Below are positions 31,312 through 33,148 of a DNA stretch of 33,148 bases, piece by piece. This stretch comes from Acidimicrobiales bacterium. GTDB lineage: Bacteria > Actinomycetota > Acidimicrobiia > Acidimicrobiales > GCA-2861595. The position numbers were made by a program, and so were the translations under genes. Location: assembly GCA_036262515.1 (NCBI GenBank), contig DATAIT010000101.1:1-33148 (forward strand), given 5' to 3'. Each line of letters begins with the position of its first letter. Within the stretch, counting starts at the first letter, position 1. The notes below the pieces were generated by a model that was not told the DNA's origin, made no database searches, and saw only the letters and a list, made by a program, of their open reading frames with translations.

Positions 31312-31956
31312 ATGGGAACGACCCGGCGCCTCGCTCTCGTCCTCTGCATCGGCCTGTTCGTGTCGAGCACCGGCGCCATCTGGGTGCAGCGGACGGACGA
31401 GGCCTCGGCCCGCCCCGACGATCCCACGCTGAACGCCGCCGAACCCACCACGACCACGACCGCAGCGCCCGTGACCACGGCGCCGCCCACGACCGCCGCC
31501 CCTGCGCCGGCGCCCACGGCGGTGGCTCCGGTGCGCCCCCCGAAGAACCCCTACGTGCCCGAGCCGCTGGTGCAGATCGGCACCATCGAGATCCCGAAGA
31601 TCGGCCTGACGCACGAGATCTTCGACGGCATAAGCCTGCGCACCATCGACCACGGCCCGAGCCACTGGCCCGGAACGGCCATGCCGGGGCAGGTCGGCAA
31701 CGCCGTCTTCGCCGGCCACCGCGTGACCCACAGCCACCCGTTCCGGAACATCGACCAGCTGGCACCCGGCGACGAGGTCATCTTCACGATCGACGGCACG
31801 CGGTCCACCTACGTGGTCACCGGCTCGGAGGTGGTCACCCCGAAGACCCTGCAGATCGTGAACCAGTCGCCCACACCGACGGCGACGCTGTTCGCGTGCC
31901 ACCCGCCCGGATCGGCCAAGTTCCGCTTCGTGGTCCATCTCTCGTTGCGCTCCTGA
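31312..31956 (+). CDS. Sortase (class E/D-like)
   Basis: 214 residues from ATG 31312. An N-terminal membrane anchor (LALVLCIGLFVSSTGAIWV) is followed by a Thr/Pro/Ala-rich spacer of ~50 residues and a sortase domain: IGTIEIPKIGL, WPGTAMPGQVGNAVFAGHR, the catalytic H136 in AGHRVTH, C196 in LFACHPPG and R205 in KFRFVV. Sortases join proteins with an LPxTG-like signal to the cell wall or to each other. The nearby Pro/Glu-rich protein at 32421 has no such signal, so substrates are elsewhere. The class is called from general layout, not from a substrate. Confidence 0.88.
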   Translation: MGTTRRLALVLCIGLFVSSTGAIWVQRTDEASARPDDPTLNAAEPTTTTTAAPVTTAPPTTAAPAPAPTAVAPVRPPKNPYVPEPLVQIGTIEIPKIGLTHEIFDGISLRTIDHGPSHWPGTAMPGQVGNAVFAGHRVTHSHPFRNIDQLAPGDEVIFTIDGTRSTYVVTGSEVVTPKTLQIVNQSPTPTATLFACHPPGSAKFRFVVHLSLRS

Positions 31957-32011
31957 CCGTCTCAAGGTGGCGCCGGCCCCGGCCGACAACCAAGGCGGAA
32001 AGGAGAGGTCC

Positions 32012-32353
32012 ATGTCGTTCATGGTCAACTTCCGCAGCGCCGAGGGAAAGCCGGGGTACCACCCGACCGATTCCCTGGAAGAGGCGGTCCGTTTCGTCGA
32101 GCACCTGCGGAATCAGGAGCAGGTGGCCGACGCGAGGGTCTGGCGTCTTCAAGAGGTGCCCCTGGAAGTGAAGACGTATTACAAGGTCGTCGTTCCCTCG
32201 GGTGTCGCCGCTCCTGCGCCGGTCCCCGTTCCGGAGGCGGTCGTCCCTGCGCCGCCGATGGCGGAGGAGGGAACGTCCAAGGTCGAGCCCGCCGATGCGG
32301 TGGGCGCCGGCGGCGCCAACGGCGCCCGGTTCGGCCGCTTCAACCGGACCTGA
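32012..32353 (+). CDS. Small soluble protein of unknown function
   Basis: 113 residues. The first ~62 residues look like a compact alpha/beta domain: MSFMVNFRSAEGKPGYHPTD, LEEAVRFVEHLRNQEQVADA, RVWRLQEVPLEVKTYYKVVV. The rest is a Pro/Val/Ala tail with an Arg/Gly end (GARFGRFNRT). The family is not recognised. A very strong Shine-Dalgarno, AAAGGAGAGG, ends 2-6 bases before ATG 32012, so high expression is likely. There is no signal peptide or membrane helix. A perfect 19-bp hairpin follows 15 bases after the stop. Confidence 0.75.
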   Translation: MSFMVNFRSAEGKPGYHPTDSLEEAVRFVEHLRNQEQVADARVWRLQEVPLEVKTYYKVVVPSGVAAPAPVPVPEAVVPAPPMAEEGTSKVEPADAVGAGGANGARFGRFNRT

Positions 32354-32368
32354 TCTCCAGCTGATCCC

Positions 32369-32412
32369 GCGCCAGGACCGCTGCGCCCGTTGAGGCGCAG
32401 CGGTCCTGGCGC
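32369..32412. terminator. Perfect 19-bp hairpin between convergent genes, bidirectional terminator
   Basis: Arms GCGCCAGGACCGCTGCGCC (32369-32387) and the exact complement (32394-32412) flank the loop CGTTGA. It lies between two convergent gene ends at 32353 and 32421. No T-tract follows on either strand, which is common in GC-rich actinobacteria. Confidence 0.8.
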
Positions 32413-32420
32413 CTGCGACG

Positions 32421-33148
32421 TCATCCCACGGCGCGCCGGAGGGCGAGGCTGACGGCGAAGATCGCGATCGTTATCAGCCCGGCGACGATCACGCCGACGG
32501 AGACTGCCACGCCGAGCAGCCCGAAGGCGGACCGGACGCGGTGGCTGGCTTCGGGCGGCGCCGCGCTCGAGCGCACTGTGGTGCGGGCCGACGAGTAGGA
32601 CTCCGGTGTCGGCGCAGGGCGGGAGGGCGCCCGAGCCGTGGATCGGGCCGGGCTTGGCGCAGGCGGGCGCTCGGCCGGCCGCTGCGCCACCGCCGGCTCC
32701 ACCCGGGTCGGCGGTTCTTCGAACACGACCCGCTCCGGCTCCGGCGCAGGCGCCGACTCCCACCAGGGGTGCTCCGCAATGCCCGACCACTCTTCAGCGC
32801 CGTCGTCGGTGCTCTCGGTCTCCGGTGCCGTGACCCTCTCCGGCGCCGGCGGCGCAGCCTGCTCGGGCTCCGTCGCCTCGAGCTCCGGCAGTGGCGGGTC
32901 CACCATCGCGGGCGGCGGGGCCACCGGCTCTTGTACTTGGAGGTCTGGTTCGGGCGCGAGGTCCGGGGCGACCCGCTCCCACACCGGCTCTGGGGCCTGC
33001 TTCGCCGCTGCCACCGGTTCCGCCGATTCCACGGGAACCGGTTCCACGGCGACCGCCTCGGCCGGTTCCGCGGCGGGTTCTGGCTCCGGCTCCGGCTCTG
33101 CCGCCACCGGCTCGACCGGCTCCGGCTCTGCCGCCACCGGCTCGACCG
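32421..33148 (-). CDS. Pro/Glu-rich protein with C-terminal membrane helix (5' end cut by window)
   Basis: The frame is open to the window edge, so the start is outside; the GTG at 33137 is only an internal codon. The visible 242 residues are acidic and low-complexity (AEPEPEPEPAAEPAEAVAVEPVPVE), with a WSGIAEHPWWESA patch in the middle. The last ~35 residues hold one membrane helix (LLGVAVSVGVIVAGLITIAIFAVSLAL) and a short basic end. This is a tail-anchored arrangement with a long extended stalk. There is no LPxTG motif for the nearby sortase. The upstream part begins with two exact 30-bp repeats. Function unknown. Confidence 0.65.
   Translation of the reverse strand, partial: VEPVAAEPEPVEPVAAEPEPEPEPAAEPAEAVAVEPVPVESAEPVAAAKQAPEPVWERVAPDLAPEPDLQVQEPVAPPPAMVDPPLPELEATEPEQAAPPAPERVTAPETESTDDGAEEWSGIAEHPWWESAPAPEPERVVFEEPPTRVEPAVAQRPAERPPAPSPARSTARAPSRPAPTPESYSSARTTVRSSAAPPEASHRVRSAFGLLGVAVSVGVIVAGLITIAIFAVSLALRRAVG
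33089..33148. repeat. Two tandem 30-bp direct repeats at the window edge
   Basis: 33089-33118 and 33119-33148 are identical. Each encodes ten residues of the form VEPVAAEPEP in the partial gene at 32421. More copies probably lie beyond the window. Exact identity suggests recent expansion. Confidence 0.8.

Noticed and set aside
33089..33148. Possible CRISPR repeats
   Set aside because: The two 30-bp units are directly adjacent with no spacers and lie in a coding frame for an EP-rich protein.

Overview
The window is a very GC-rich, gene-dense chromosomal segment from an actinobacterium. Supporting evidence is two WhiB-type Fe-S regulators, a SigE / zinc anti-sigma / HtrA neighbourhood, an F420-type luciferase-like oxidoreductase, a BioB-BsaP pair, many GTG starts, and many genes joined by GTGA or ATGA overlaps. 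Two serine proteases, a sortase and several small conserved-looking proteins of unknown function suggest a deep lineage such as Acidimicrobiia; that placement is inference. No rRNA, tRNA, CRISPR array, transposase or phage gene was seen, so this looks like core chromosome rather than an island.

Positions 1-7470 hold the end of a ChlI/MoxR-like AAA ATPase, an O-antigen-ligase/TPR membrane protein, an ECF sigma factor coupled to a membrane-anchored protein with BNR (Asp-box) repeats, and a VWA protein that is probably the partner of the AAA ATPase. Positions 7472-9274 hold a macro-domain protein, a WhiB regulator and a glutamate formimidoyltransferase domain. Positions 9404-14339 hold a luciferase-like oxidoreductase, TatA, and a cell-envelope stress module: SigE-like sigma, ZAS anti-sigma, RseB-like sensor, a second WhiB and an HtrA protease. 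Promoter-like GGGAAC(C/T)-N16/17-CGTT pairs lie before the sigma gene and before the second whiB.

Positions 14440-18352 hold small unknown genes and a three-gene operon of a SenX3-like histidine kinase that has lost its phospho-accepting histidine, an MFS permease and a YfcE-like phosphoesterase. Positions 18387-22555 hold a zincin-like protein, a second HtrA-like protease, moaE, a small membrane protein and mreB. Positions 22536-31054 are the most distinctive part: a free-standing one-module NRPS diverges from bioB-bsaP, which converges on HEAT protein - bioA - bioF/bioD, the last being a single fused polypeptide. A GAACG/CGTTC inverted repeat sits in both promoter regions of the biotin locus, including the one shared with the NRPS. 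Positions 31312-33148 hold a sortase, a small unknown protein, a perfect 19-bp hairpin and the end of a Pro/Glu-rich tail-anchored protein with 30-bp tandem repeats.

Across the window, many start codons follow a TANNNT box by 5-8 bases with no Shine-Dalgarno sequence, which points to widespread leaderless transcription.
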